Shown here in pieces: positions 18,987 through 27,285 of a stretch of DNA of 64,000 nt. The position numbers and the translations under genes are program-made. Numbering within the stretch: position 1 is the stretch's first letter; every line of letters starts with the position of its first letter. The notes beneath the pieces were generated by a model that was given only the letters and a program-made list of their open reading frames with translations, did not search any database and was not told the DNA's origin. Source of the DNA: Proteiniclasticum aestuarii (lineage in GTDB: Bacteria; Bacillota; Clostridia; Clostridiales; Clostridiaceae); NCBI RefSeq assembly GCF_017368455.1, contig NZ_JAFNJU010000001.1:434001-498000 (forward strand). The letters are read 5' to 3'.

Positions 18987-19631
18987 TTACATATATTTTA
19001 ACATATCCAAGCTCTTGGGTCGCCTCTGATAGCTTTCTTTTATGATATAGGAAGTCACGGACTGCAGCTCTTTCTTGATTCGTTCATCCACTTTGAGAAC
19101 ATGAATTTTTGCAAAGTCACTCTTCTGCAGAAATTCTGCAGTCTTTACAGCCCCCTGACTTATTTCAAAAGGAACCATTTCTTTTCCCACACTAAACCCT
19201 GTAAGCCCTATGAGTTTGATCTCATAGGCCAGTGTGAGCACTTCCATATCCAGCGCATCGGTCTCAAGAAGGTAGAGTGCTGTTACAAGATTTCTGTATA
19301 GAGTCGCTTGCGGCTCGCCATCTATGCTTACAATGTCTACGAGTTCCACATAATAGGACCCATAGGTAAGAAGCTCCAGTGTGGTGGAGAGTTTCGAAAA
19401 GGAATTGATGATGTTCCCTTCATTCAGGCTATAGAGCGACTTCCCTTTGTAGACCAGAAAGTCCCCAAATAGAAGCGGTCGGACCAGAGACTGGAACTTG
19501 CTTTTCTGTGACCTTACCCCTTTGCAGAGTACAGAGATTTTCCCGAATTCTTCTGTATACACCCACATCAGCTTGTCTTTTTCCTTATAGTCCATGGTCT
19601 TCAGAATAACACCTTTCACTTTGACCTGCAT
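18987..19631 (-). CDS. recO: DNA repair protein RecO (lacking zinc finger)
   Basis: Recombination mediator that works with RecR and RecA in gap repair. The N-terminal OB fold is typical (VKGVILKTMDYKEKDKLMWVYTEEFGKISVLCKGVR). At 214 residues it is shorter than the usual 240-260: the loop that normally bears the four-Cys zinc finger after the LIGLTGF segment (about residue 147) is missing, and the protein resumes with the expected C-terminal helices (KTAEFLQKSDFAKIHVL). Start ATG overlaps the era stop by 1 nt. Confidence 0.9.
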   Translation of the reverse strand: MQVKVKGVILKTMDYKEKDKLMWVYTEEFGKISVLCKGVRSQKSKFQSLVRPLLFGDFLVYKGKSLYSLNEGNIINSFSKLSTTLELLTYGSYYVELVDIVSIDGEPQATLYRNLVTALYLLETDALDMEVLTLAYEIKLIGLTGFSVGKEMVPFEISQGAVKTAEFLQKSDFAKIHVLKVDERIKKELQSVTSYIIKESYQRRPKSLDMLKYM

Positions 19632-20518
19632 TATTCCTTATAACCTAGTTCCTTCAGGAGTGTGTCATTGTCTCTCCATTCTTTTCTGACCTTGACGAAT
19701 GTCTTGAGGTTCACTTTTCCTTCCAGATAGACTTCCATATCTTCTCTGGCCCAGGTGCCTATTCTTTTCAGGGTCTGACCACCCTTGCCGATGATGATCC
19801 CTTTATGGGAATCCTTCTCGCATATGATATCTGCTTCAATATCCCAGTTTCCGTTCTCTTTTTCTTTCATGGAAACAATCTCCACAGCAATTCCGTGCGG
19901 AATCTCCTGCTGGAGGAGTTTCAGCGCTTTTTCTCGAATGGTCTCAGCTGCCATGAATCTCAGATGGACATCGGCTACCATATCTTCCGGATAGTACATG
20001 GGTCCCTCAGGAAGATGTTCTTTCACAAGATCCAGAATATTTTCCGTATTCTTTCCCTTCAGTGCGGAAATCGGAATGATCTCCTTGAAATCCACTTCTT
20101 TCGCATACGCTTCAAGAGTTTTCGCCACTTTATCCTGATCGAATTCATCGATCTTATTCACCAGTAGAAACACCGGCGTCTTGAGGCCCTTCAGTTCTTC
20201 CATGATTTTGGCATCCCCTGGGTGAATCCCGCCAGCTGTTGCTGTGGTGATGAAAATCACCAGATCCACCTGATTCAGGCTTTCTCTCGCCACATGAACC
20301 ATATACTCGCCCAGCTTGTTCTGAGCTTTATGAATGCCCGGTGTATCCACGAATATGATCTGAGCATCCTCATCCGTATAGATGGCATTCAGATTCTTTC
20401 TTGTCGTCTGAGGTTTATTGGATACAATGGAAAGCTTTGCACCCATAAGATGGTTGATTAGTGTAGACTTTCCTACATTCGGTCTTCCGACCACGGTGAT
20501 GAATCCTGATTTAAACAT
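19631..20518 (-). CDS. era: GTPase Era
   Basis: Ribosome-assembly GTPase acting on 16S rRNA in the 30S subunit. G1 GRPNVGKST near residue 12, effector loop KPQTTRKN, G3 DTPG near 58, G4 NKID near 120, and a C-terminal KH domain with [11 protein letters not shown] near 245. 295 residues is normal. ATG at 20518 is inside the 3' end of cdd, preceded by AAGGATG, so translation is coupled. cdd-era-recO order is a conserved Firmicute arrangement. Confidence 0.97.
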   Translation of the reverse strand: MFKSGFITVVGRPNVGKSTLINHLMGAKLSIVSNKPQTTRKNLNAIYTDEDAQIIFVDTPGIHKAQNKLGEYMVHVARESLNQVDLVIFITTATAGGIHPGDAKIMEELKGLKTPVFLLVNKIDEFDQDKVAKTLEAYAKEVDFKEIIPISALKGKNTENILDLVKEHLPEGPMYYPEDMVADVHLRFMAAETIREKALKLLQQEIPHGIAVEIVSMKEKENGNWDIEADIICEKDSHKGIIIGKGGQTLKRIGTWAREDMEVYLEGKVNLKTFVKVRKEWRDNDTLLKELGYKE

Positions 20519-20930
20519 TTTTAACATCCTTTACTGCATCCAGATCAATCTTAGTGAAAGCACCAGGCAGAATATCTTCCATGGTTTCCACCACATATTC
20601 ATCCTTGTTCTTTATAATGATGATCGGAATATTTTTATTCTCTGCAAATTCCACCATGACCTGTCGGCATATTCCGCAGGGAAAGGTGAAGTTATGTGGA
20701 TCTCCCACAACAGCAAGCGCTTTAATTTTTGTATGACCGTGAGATACCGCATTGAAGATCGCAGTTCTTTCCGCACAGTTTGTGGCTCCATAGGAAGCAT
20801 TCTCGATGTTGCATCCACTGAATATGGATCCATCTTCCATGAGCACCGCGGAACCGACTTTGAAATTCGAATATGGTACATATGCATTTTCTCTGGCTTC
20901 AAGAGCAGATTCAATTAATTCTTTATACAT
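20511..20930 (-). CDS. cdd: cytidine deaminase
   Basis: Zinc-dependent deaminase converting cytidine and deoxycytidine to uridine forms in pyrimidine salvage. Motifs: the Cys-type zinc ligand and catalytic Glu in CAERTAIF near residue 52, and the PCGICRQ pair of Cys near 85. 139 residues matches the homotetrameric class. Overlaps era by 8 nt. Confidence 0.96.
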   Translation of the reverse strand: MYKELIESALEARENAYVPYSNFKVGSAVLMEDGSIFSGCNIENASYGATNCAERTAIFNAVSHGHTKIKALAVVGDPHNFTFPCGICRQVMVEFAENKNIPIIIIKNKDEYVVETMEDILPGAFTKIDLDAVKDVKNV

Positions 20931-20975
20931 TTTTAACCCTCATTTTTATTATTTTATATCTCATTGGATGCTTTC

Positions 20976-21677
20976 CTAATAACCGAAAAATCTGAACAGC
21001 AGTATGGTTACAAGAAATCCGAGGAGTCCGCCTACAAATACTTCTTTCAGGGAATGCACCTTTGAATCCACACGGGATTGCGCAACGATGATCGCCATCA
21101 GAAAGCTTAGTGTGATTGCAATGGTTGAATCAGAAAGATAGCTGATCACTGTTGCCAGACTGAATGCAACCGCAGCATGTCCTGAAGGCATGCCCCCTTT
21201 CAGTGGCGTACCTTCACCCACAACCGCTTTCGTGAGAATCACAGACAATGACACAATGATCAGAACCACAATCACCAGATAGGGACTAGAATGCTTTATG
21301 AGCTGCACCCCTCTGAATGTGAATGTCGTGATCTGTTCCCAGAAGATGAAGTATCCCACGATGACAGCATTTACCGCGGTTAAAAGTACAGCAGCAGCAG
21401 AAGCGTTCTTTGCGATTTCCGCCAGTGGATGATAGTGATTCGTTGTTGCATCAATGGCACTTTCTATGGCGGTATTCAGTAGCTCTGCAGACATGACCAT
21501 GGTGATGGCTATGCATAGCAGCAGAAGTTCCACTTTAGTGATGTTCGTAAAGAGTGAAAATATGATTACGAGTATGGCCGCCACCATATGGATTTTCATA
21601 TTTCTCTGGGTGCGGACAGCATAGATGAACCCGGATATCGCATAGTTGAAACTATCAAGTAGACCCTTTAAATCCAT
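20976..21677 (-). CDS. DgkA-type lipid kinase fused to PAP2 phosphatase
   Basis: 233 residues, two membrane domains. Residues 1-115 match the DgkA/undecaprenol kinase family (QRNMKIH at 24-30 and ELLNTAIESAID at 65-76). Residues about 125-233 form a PAP2 phosphatase with MPSGH near 163 and SRVDSKVHSLKEV near 201. Such fusions occur in Clostridia and probably phosphorylate and dephosphorylate undecaprenol or related lipids in cell-wall carrier recycling. The usual Asp of the DgkA AKD motif is Asn (K90-N91), so kinase activity is uncertain. Lies between ybeY and cdd. Confidence 0.88.
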   Translation of the reverse strand: MDLKGLLDSFNYAISGFIYAVRTQRNMKIHMVAAILVIIFSLFTNITKVELLLLCIAITMVMSAELLNTAIESAIDATTNHYHPLAEIAKNASAAAVLLTAVNAVIVGYFIFWEQITTFTFRGVQLIKHSSPYLVIVVLIIVSLSVILTKAVVGEGTPLKGGMPSGHAAVAFSLATVISYLSDSTIAITLSFLMAIIVAQSRVDSKVHSLKEVFVGGLLGFLVTILLFRFFGY

Positions 21678-21689
21678 AAGTTCACCTTC

Positions 21690-22193
21690 CTACTCCCTTG
21701 TTATATCCAGTGCATGAAGTATTTTTTCTTCTTCCGCTCTCATTCTGATCTTATCCTTCTCATTCATATGGTCATAGCCCAATAAATGGAGAACCGAGTG
21801 CACAACAAGATAGCATGCTTCACGTTTCACTGAGTGACCAAACTCTTCAGCCTGCTCCAGCGCTTTTTCCATGGACAGGACCACATCACCGAGAACCAGT
21901 GCATCTCCATCAAAATATTCGACACCAAATTTATGGTCTGCATAAAGATCCTTGTACGTCTTCCCTTCTTCATATTCGATCATGGGAAAGGAAAGCACAT
22001 CCGTCTCCTTATCAATATTTCTATTGTCTCTGTTGATGTCTCTGATGGTTTCATTATCCACCAGAAGCACACTTACATCACATTCATAGGAAACATTCTG
22101 ATCTTTCAGCGTGTAGTTTATTGTATCATCGATGGCTTTCAGAAGCGCATCATTCACATGAACTTTATCCTGTTCATTCTCAATATTGATCAT
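21690..22193 (-). CDS. ybeY: endoribonuclease YbeY
   Basis: Zinc-dependent RNase for rRNA maturation and ribosome quality control. The three-His metal motif is intact: HSVLHLLGYDH near residue 130. 167 residues is in the normal range. ATG at 22193 follows GGGTG by several bases; the in-frame GTG at 22202 overlaps that site. It starts 1 bp after the pgpH stop. Confidence 0.93.
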   Translation of the reverse strand: MINIENEQDKVHVNDALLKAIDDTINYTLKDQNVSYECDVSVLLVDNETIRDINRDNRNIDKETDVLSFPMIEYEEGKTYKDLYADHKFGVEYFDGDALVLGDVVLSMEKALEQAEEFGHSVKREACYLVVHSVLHLLGYDHMNEKDKIRMRAEEEKILHALDITRE

Positions 22194-22194
22194 T

Positions 22195-24252
22195 TCATTC
22201 ACCCGTCTTTTTTTCGTTCGGTTTCTTTCTTTTGTCTTCGGGATATTCTATTCTTTCATGATAGATCGAGCTGAATGTCTTGAGAAAGTTCTTTCTGATT
22301 CTTGATACATCACTGAACGTGATGTCACATTCATCAAGTTGTCCATCATCAAGCTTGTCTTTGAATATCTTGTAAACCATAGCCTCCACCTTGCCTGAAG
22401 TGGGATCCGGAATACTCCGGACTGCCGCTTCCACACTGTCCGCCAGCATCATGATACCAGCTTCTCTGGTCTTTGGCTTGGGACCCGGATATCTGAAATC
22501 CTCTTCCTTGACAGAGTCTGGATCTTCCGCATTATTCTTCATGGTCAGGTAAAAGTACTTGACTAAAGTAGTGCCGTGGTGCTGAGCAATGAGATCCTTG
22601 ATTTCTTCCGGCAGTTTCGCTTTTTCAGCCATCTCAAGCCCTATTTTCACATGGTTGATGATAATCAGCGTGGAAAGATTCGGAGTAATCTCGTCATGGG
22701 GATTCTTGGACCCGATCTGGTTTTCCTTGAAAAACTGTGGTCTCGATAGTTTTCCGATATCATGATAATAGGCAGCCACTCTCAGAAGAATGCTATTGGC
22801 ATGTAGTTCCTCCGCAGCTGCTTCTGCCAGATTCCCTACCATGATGCTGTGATGATACGTGCCTGGCGCTTCCATCTGCAGCCTTTTGAGCAGTGGATTA
22901 TTGGGATTTGCAAGCTCCAGCAGCTTAATTTCCGTGACTACATTGAAAGTGTTTTCAATAAGCGGCAGAAATCCGATGACAAGAATGCCCGAAAGCAGAA
23001 CTCCGCTTGCAACCAGTAGCGAATTCCTGAACGTGTCCGCCACTGCATTGGAAAGAAGGAATCCCATGGCAAGGGAAAGAAGAAATGCGACCACACCAAT
23101 GTAGAAACTGGATTTGATGATGTCATTTCTTTCTTCCACTTTATTGATGAAGATTACACTCAGCACAGAGGTCAGCATCAGGATAATGAGCACCTGAACA
23201 TTGAATCCGGTGATGATGCTGATGAAGATCGCATTGTATAGGGCCAGTGTCTGGCCGATTCTCTTCTTCACCAGAATCGTCAGCAGCATCGGCAGGAATG
23301 TATAAGGCACCAGGAAAGGATTGATGATGACCATGAATCTCGTCAAAGCCAGAACCAGCCCCATAAGCAGAAAAATCAGGGTGATTCTCTTGAGATCCTC
23401 ATAAATACCTTTGTAGAAACGCTTCAGATAATAGATAATGATACTATGTATCACAAGCACTGCAGCAAGAAGACCTGCAAAAGGCAGTGCATTGAATCCG
23501 CTTTCATTGAGATAACCCAGTTCCGAAAGGATTGCCAGCTGATTCGCATTGACCGGATCCCCCTCCTTGACGATGGTCTGATTCTTCTTTATGACGACTG
23601 GCGTCACACTATTTCTGGCTTCCTCTTTCAGACTTTCAGTAGCCTCCTGATCAAAGAAATAATTGGGTTTCACAAGAGTCGTTACGAAGCGCTTAATGGC
23701 ATCTTTAGCCGTGTCATTAAAACTGAAGCTGTCAACGACATCCATCAGTTCAGCCCTGGAGCGTTCGATTTTGCTCTCGTCATCTTCCTCCAATGGAGTC
23801 TCATAGATTTTATTGATGCTGTTGTTGATGGTGTTCAAGGCATACCTCAGATCACTATTGTCTATAGTGAGCAGTGCAAGATATTCTGCAGAAGTCAGGC
23901 CATAAGTTCCCCGGTTTGCAAGAAGTTCAGCAATTTCTTCTGTCTCCACCAGCGGATTTCTCGCATTGATGATCCCGTTGAAAAAATCATTATTTTCCTT
24001 CAGTGCACTTCTACGGACCTCGAGCTCCTGTCTGTACTGGTTCTGCACAGAATCCACAGCGTCGCTTATCAGCGCTTCCGTTGTCATCTCATCCACCAGA
24101 TCCACTGATGCTTTGAAATCCACTGGGGCGATATCCCCCACTTTCAAATCATATTTCTTATTCACGATACTGGTTACCAGTATCCCAAAAGTGATCAGGA
24201 TGGATAACGCGAATAAACCTCTTCTCCACCACTTCATTCTTTCGATTTTCAT
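22195..24252 (-). CDS. pgpH: cyclic-di-AMP phosphodiesterase PgpH (7TMR-HD family)
   Basis: 685-residue membrane protein: an N-terminal helix (about 12-30), a long extracellular 7TMR-HDED sensor region (about 35-265), seven transmembrane helices (about 270-475), and a cytosolic HD phosphodiesterase domain with HHSIMVGNL, YYHDIGK and QHHGT motifs (about 500-640). Members hydrolyse c-di-AMP to pApA and affect osmotic, potassium and wall homeostasis. It heads this pgpH-ybeY-dgk-cdd-era-recO cluster; phoH, which often sits between these genes and the upstream yqfCD pair, is not here. Confidence 0.93.
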   Translation of the reverse strand: MKIERMKWWRRGLFALSILITFGILVTSIVNKKYDLKVGDIAPVDFKASVDLVDEMTTEALISDAVDSVQNQYRQELEVRRSALKENNDFFNGIINARNPLVETEEIAELLANRGTYGLTSAEYLALLTIDNSDLRYALNTINNSINKIYETPLEEDDESKIERSRAELMDVVDSFSFNDTAKDAIKRFVTTLVKPNYFFDQEATESLKEEARNSVTPVVIKKNQTIVKEGDPVNANQLAILSELGYLNESGFNALPFAGLLAAVLVIHSIIIYYLKRFYKGIYEDLKRITLIFLLMGLVLALTRFMVIINPFLVPYTFLPMLLTILVKKRIGQTLALYNAIFISIITGFNVQVLIILMLTSVLSVIFINKVEERNDIIKSSFYIGVVAFLLSLAMGFLLSNAVADTFRNSLLVASGVLLSGILVIGFLPLIENTFNVVTEIKLLELANPNNPLLKRLQMEAPGTYHHSIMVGNLAEAAAEELHANSILLRVAAYYHDIGKLSRPQFFKENQIGSKNPHDEITPNLSTLIIINHVKIGLEMAEKAKLPEEIKDLIAQHHGTTLVKYFYLTMKNNAEDPDSVKEEDFRYPGPKPKTREAGIMMLADSVEAAVRSIPDPTSGKVEAMVYKIFKDKLDDGQLDECDITFSDVSRIRKNFLKTFSSIYHERIEYPEDKRKKPNEKKTGE

Positions 24253-24379
24253 ATTTTCTCCTTACAGTAAAGAGTCATTCCAGAAGGGCCCTGATGAATC
24301 AGTAGCCCGATGCAGAATGTTATTTCATATAATCAGTTTATCAAACTCCAGAACGAATTGCTACAATTTGACAAGAACC

Positions 24380-25357
24380 TTACTTGAAGGTCACCAGAAC
24401 TCTCCCCGTTCCATTGGATTCACGAAGCAGTTCCTCTTTCAGATCTTTAAATGCCACTTCCTTATAAATGACACGGTCCAGATTCTCCATTTTCCATTCC
24501 CGGGCCATCTTATTGAACAGATCCATTTTTCTTTCTCTGGTCACATAAACGGAATCTATTCCCTGAAGACTGATTCCTCGCAGGATAAATGGAAACACTG
24601 TTGTACTGAATTTAGTACCAGACAGATTCCCGCTGACCGCCAGAGTACCACCGTATCGAATTTCAGTCAGCAGATTCCCTGTAGCCTCACCACCCGTGGC
24701 GTCTATGACCCCATCCCATCTTTCCTTGGATAGAGGCTTTCTCTTTTCGAGAAGAGTCTCAAACAAGATCACATGATGTGCGCCTAATGACCTCAGATAA
24801 GCTTCATGGTCAAGGCTTCTCGTGGCTGCGGTGACCTTTGCTCCAAGGCTATTTAGAAGCATGATGGCAAAGGATGAGACTCCACCGGTCCCTCCCGTGA
24901 CTAGAATCTCCCGGTTTGTAAGTGCCTCTCCTCTGGAAACAGCATCCACCGACAATGCAGCTGTAAAGCCTGCAGTGCCGATCTGCATCACTTCCTTCAG
25001 CGACAATCCATCCGGAACGACGCAGAGATCCTCCTCCTTCACGATCACATACTCGGAAAACCCTCCATCCCGGTCTGTTCCATATCCCAGCCCTGTGACG
25101 AAAACCTCATCTCCTACAGCGAACTGAGATGAGCCTGTTTCTTCCACATATCCTGAAAAATCAATTCCAGGCACTATCGGATATTTCCGTACGACCTTAC
25201 TTTCAGGTTTCATAGCCAGACGATCTTTGAAATTGATTCCTGAAAAAGCGGTCTTCACACGCACTTCTCCTTTTTCCAGCGGTTTCCTGTCCGCATCCAG
25301 ATATTCTGCTCCAAACTTATCCTCTTTCAGATTCAGTATCAGCGCTTTATTTTTCAT
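24380..25357 (-). CDS. NADPH-dependent acryloyl-CoA reductase/quinone reductase-like (AcuI/YhdH family)
   Basis: Medium-chain dehydrogenase/reductase of 325 residues without zinc ligands. N-terminal GroES-like domain (SGINFKDRLAM, PIVPGIDFSGYVEE) and a Rossmann domain with VTGGTGGVSSFAIMLLNSLGAKV near residue 150. This fits the YhdH/YhfP/AcuI group, which reduces acryloyl-CoA or related unsaturated acyl-CoA or quinones with NADPH. The substrate cannot be fixed from sequence. A separate transcript seems likely: 127 bp precede pgpH, and an upstream terminator exists at 25384-25422 only for the convergent-side neighbour. Confidence 0.82.
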   Translation of the reverse strand: MKNKALILNLKEDKFGAEYLDADRKPLEKGEVRVKTAFSGINFKDRLAMKPESKVVRKYPIVPGIDFSGYVEETGSSQFAVGDEVFVTGLGYGTDRDGGFSEYVIVKEEDLCVVPDGLSLKEVMQIGTAGFTAALSVDAVSRGEALTNREILVTGGTGGVSSFAIMLLNSLGAKVTAATRSLDHEAYLRSLGAHHVILFETLLEKRKPLSKERWDGVIDATGGEATGNLLTEIRYGGTLAVSGNLSGTKFSTTVFPFILRGISLQGIDSVYVTRERKMDLFNKMAREWKMENLDRVIYKEVAFKDLKEELLRESNGTGRVLVTFK

Positions 25358-25383
25358 AAATGTCCCTCCATTTCACTCGACAT

Positions 25384-25422
25384 AAAAAAAACGAGTTATA
25401 ACCATCACTCTATTATAACCCG
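25384..25422 (-). terminator. terminator after the 25433-25960 gene
   Basis: CGGGTTATAA/TTATAACTCG stem with a following run of eight T on the minus strand, directly after the stop of the gene at 25433. Confidence 0.88.
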
Positions 25423-25432
25423 ATTTCCTATT

Positions 25433-25960
25433 CTATACTCTGTTTTCTTTTCCAGTCAGCTCATAGGATTCTCTCATCAGACTTTTCCCCTTCTGCCTTC
25501 TTCGATAGTCAATGTAGAAAAGCAGATAATAGAAAATTGTTGCCGAAAGGATCACCATGGTGACCTCAAACAATATTGAAATCAGCCTGACCGACCTGTC
25601 ATAGATTTCATGAATCTCAGAAATTCTATCAGATAAAAGATCCATTCTGAAGTTTTCAGGCATCGGAATTTCTTTGAACTCCTCTTCCATTCCACCTATT
25701 GCTTTTAGCGGATCCAGGCCATTCTTCATCAGCAGATCAATGGCAATCAGTGTCTCCATGGAATAACCTGAACGACTGGACGCGCTTTCCAGGTTTCTCA
25801 GATTGACCAGGTCATACATCGGATAGTCTCTACGGATCTGATACGACATGATTCTTGGATAAGCTCCATACTCTTTAGGCAAAGCAAACGGAACGATAAC
25901 GATTCTTATGAGCAGTACTATAATCAACGCCAGAATATTCAAGCCATATTTTCTCCACAT
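25433..25960 (-). CDS. two-span membrane protein of unknown function
   Basis: 175 residues with hydrophobic helices at about 8-27 and 130-152 flanking a roughly 100-residue, mostly polar region that is probably extracellular; the C terminus is basic and cytoplasmic. ATG follows GGGGGAGAG and the gene has its own terminator, so it is likely real. I recognise no family or motif; the arrangement would suit a sensor or an assembly factor but nothing shows which. Confidence 0.6.
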   Translation of the reverse strand: MWRKYGLNILALIIVLLIRIVIVPFALPKEYGAYPRIMSYQIRRDYPMYDLVNLRNLESASSRSGYSMETLIAIDLLMKNGLDPLKAIGGMEEEFKEIPMPENFRMDLLSDRISEIHEIYDRSVRLISILFEVTMVILSATIFYYLLFYIDYRRRQKGKSLMRESYELTGKENRV

Positions 25961-26075
25961 GAACTCTCCCCCTTATCCGTACCTTCATCTTACTTTATTG
26001 TGTAATATATATCAATACATGGATTTCGGTCCTTTTTCCTGAAGAGAATAAAGGGCAGATTCCAGGCACTGAAAA

Positions 26076-26112
26076 AAACTCATCTTGCTCCTTTCGGATA
26101 CAAGATGAGTTT
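26076..26112 (-). terminator. terminator of rpsU-yqeY
   Basis: Perfect 12-bp stem AAACTCATCTTG/CAAGATGAGTTT, followed by TTTTTTC on the minus strand, 3 bp after the yqeY stop. Confidence 0.9.
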
Positions 26113-26115
26113 ATT

Positions 26116-26562
26116 CTACTTCGTTAAATAATTCTTCACCAAAGTGCTCACAAGTTTACCGTCTGCCTTACCTGTGGTAAGCGGTTTGAGTGCTGCCATG
26201 AGTTTCCCCATGTCTTTCATGTTATTTGCGCCTATTTCTTTAGCTGTATTCTCAACCAATTCAATTATTTCTTCTTCTTTTAACTGCTTTGGTAGATAAC
26301 TCAATAAAGTTTCTATTTCAAATCTGCTTTGTTCGACCAGGTCACTTCTGTTTCCTTTTTCAAACTCCGCTGCAGCATCTCGTCTCATTTTAACTTCTCT
26401 GGCGATTATCTCTATGATTCTGTCTTCAGACAACTCGGATTTTGATTCTTTTTCAGCATAAAGTATAGCAGACTTAGCCATGCTTAATACACTGGCCTTC
26501 TCTTTGTCTTTACTTTTCAGCGCATTCTTCCAGTCAGTCTGAATCTGTTCCTTGATCGTCAT
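26116..26562 (-). CDS. yqeY: YqeY/GatB-tail domain protein
   Basis: 148 residues, all-helical YqeY fold homologous to the C-terminal tRNA-binding tail of GatB; found next to rpsU throughout Firmicutes. Typical motifs: EQIQTDWKNALKSKDKEKASVLSM at the start, VKMRRDAAAEFEKGNRSDL in the middle and DMGKLMAALKPLTTGKADGK near the end. Precise role unknown, perhaps linked to tRNA handling. ATG at 26562 is preferred over GTG 26568, which overlaps the ribosome site. Confidence 0.9.
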   Translation of the reverse strand: MTIKEQIQTDWKNALKSKDKEKASVLSMAKSAILYAEKESKSELSEDRIIEIIAREVKMRRDAAAEFEKGNRSDLVEQSRFEIETLLSYLPKQLKEEEIIELVENTAKEIGANNMKDMGKLMAALKPLTTGKADGKLVSTLVKNYLTK

Positions 26563-26585
26563 GATCACACCTTCTTCAATAGCTA

Positions 26586-26762
26586 CTATTTGAACTTTCT
26601 CTTTCTCGCAGCTTCTGATTTAAGCTTCTTCTTCACGCTTGGCTTTTCATAATGTTCTCTCTTTCTTACTTCACCAAGAATTCCTGATCTGGCACATTTC
26701 TTCTTGAATCTTCTAAGAGCATTCTCTAGTGATTCATTTTCTCCAACTTTGATTTCTGACAT
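26586..26762 (-). CDS. rpsU: 30S ribosomal protein S21
   Basis: 58 residues: begins [20 protein letters not shown], continues with the family's [22 protein letters not shown] segment split over the middle helix, and ends in a strongly basic tail. Length and sequence are standard for bS21. The start ATG is preceded by GGAGGGAGGG. It lies 23 bp upstream of yqeY and behind its own near-consensus promoter. Confidence 0.96.
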   Translation of the reverse strand: MSEIKVGENESLENALRRFKKKCARSGILGEVRKREHYEKPSVKKKLKSEAARKRKFK

Positions 26763-26829
26763 TCATTATCCCTCCCTCCGCTAGTTAAAAATATAAATAT
26801 CAGCCTTAGTGCAAAATAACACACTGATA

Positions 26830-26858
26830 ATTATAGTATAAAATCAATCATCAGTCAA
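26830..26858 (-). promoter_or_regulatory. sigma-A promoter of rpsU-yqeY
   Basis: Minus strand TTGACT (26853-26858), 17-nt spacer, TATAAT (26830-26835), 68 bp upstream of rpsU. One mismatch to consensus. Confidence 0.82.
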
Positions 26859-26862
26859 TGTT

Positions 26863-27204
26863 TTAGCCTGGTGGCCATGATAAACTTCTTCCACCCAGCA
26901 GATGGAAATGCAAATGTCCGACGGACTGGCCGCCATCCTCATTGGTATTGACAACAATACGGTATCCGGACTCTGCAATCCCTTCTTCTAATGCCAGCTT
27001 TTTCAGCACAAGATAGGCTTTTGAAATCAGATTTACATTATTCTGGTCTATCTCATTCACAGACTGAATATGTTTTTTTGGAATCACGAGGATATGCGTG
27101 GGTGCTTTCGGGTCAATATCCCTGAAGGCAAAAAGATCTTCATCCTCATACACCTTGTCAGATGGTATTTCACCGGCAATAATCCTGCAGAACAGACAAT
27201 CCAT
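26863..27204 (-). CDS. HIT-family nucleotide-binding protein (Hint type)
   Basis: Histidine-triad hydrolase of 113 residues that cleaves nucleoside phosphoramidates or adenylates. The catalytic HLHFHLLGG motif is near residue 97 and the CLFCRIIAGEIPSDKVYED N terminus with paired Cys near residues 3 and 6 is typical. It follows mtaB and precedes the rpsU promoter. ATG follows GGGGGGAT. Confidence 0.93.
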   Translation of the reverse strand: MDCLFCRIIAGEIPSDKVYEDEDLFAFRDIDPKAPTHILVIPKKHIQSVNEIDQNNVNLISKAYLVLKKLALEEGIAESGYRIVVNTNEDGGQSVGHLHFHLLGGRSLSWPPG

Positions 27205-27239
27205 AACTTATCCCCCCTTTACCGTTTATATTTATAACC

Positions 27240-27269
27240 ATTATACACGTTAAGCGGTAAAAAAGTGAA
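27240..27269 (-). promoter_or_regulatory. probable promoter of the HIT gene
   Basis: Minus strand TTCACT (27264-27269), 18-nt spacer, perfect TATAAT (27240-27245), 36 bp upstream of the start codon. It lies between mtaB and the HIT gene, so the latter can be expressed separately from the heat-shock cluster. Confidence 0.6.
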
Positions 27270-27285
27270 TGATTCTGACATTAAT

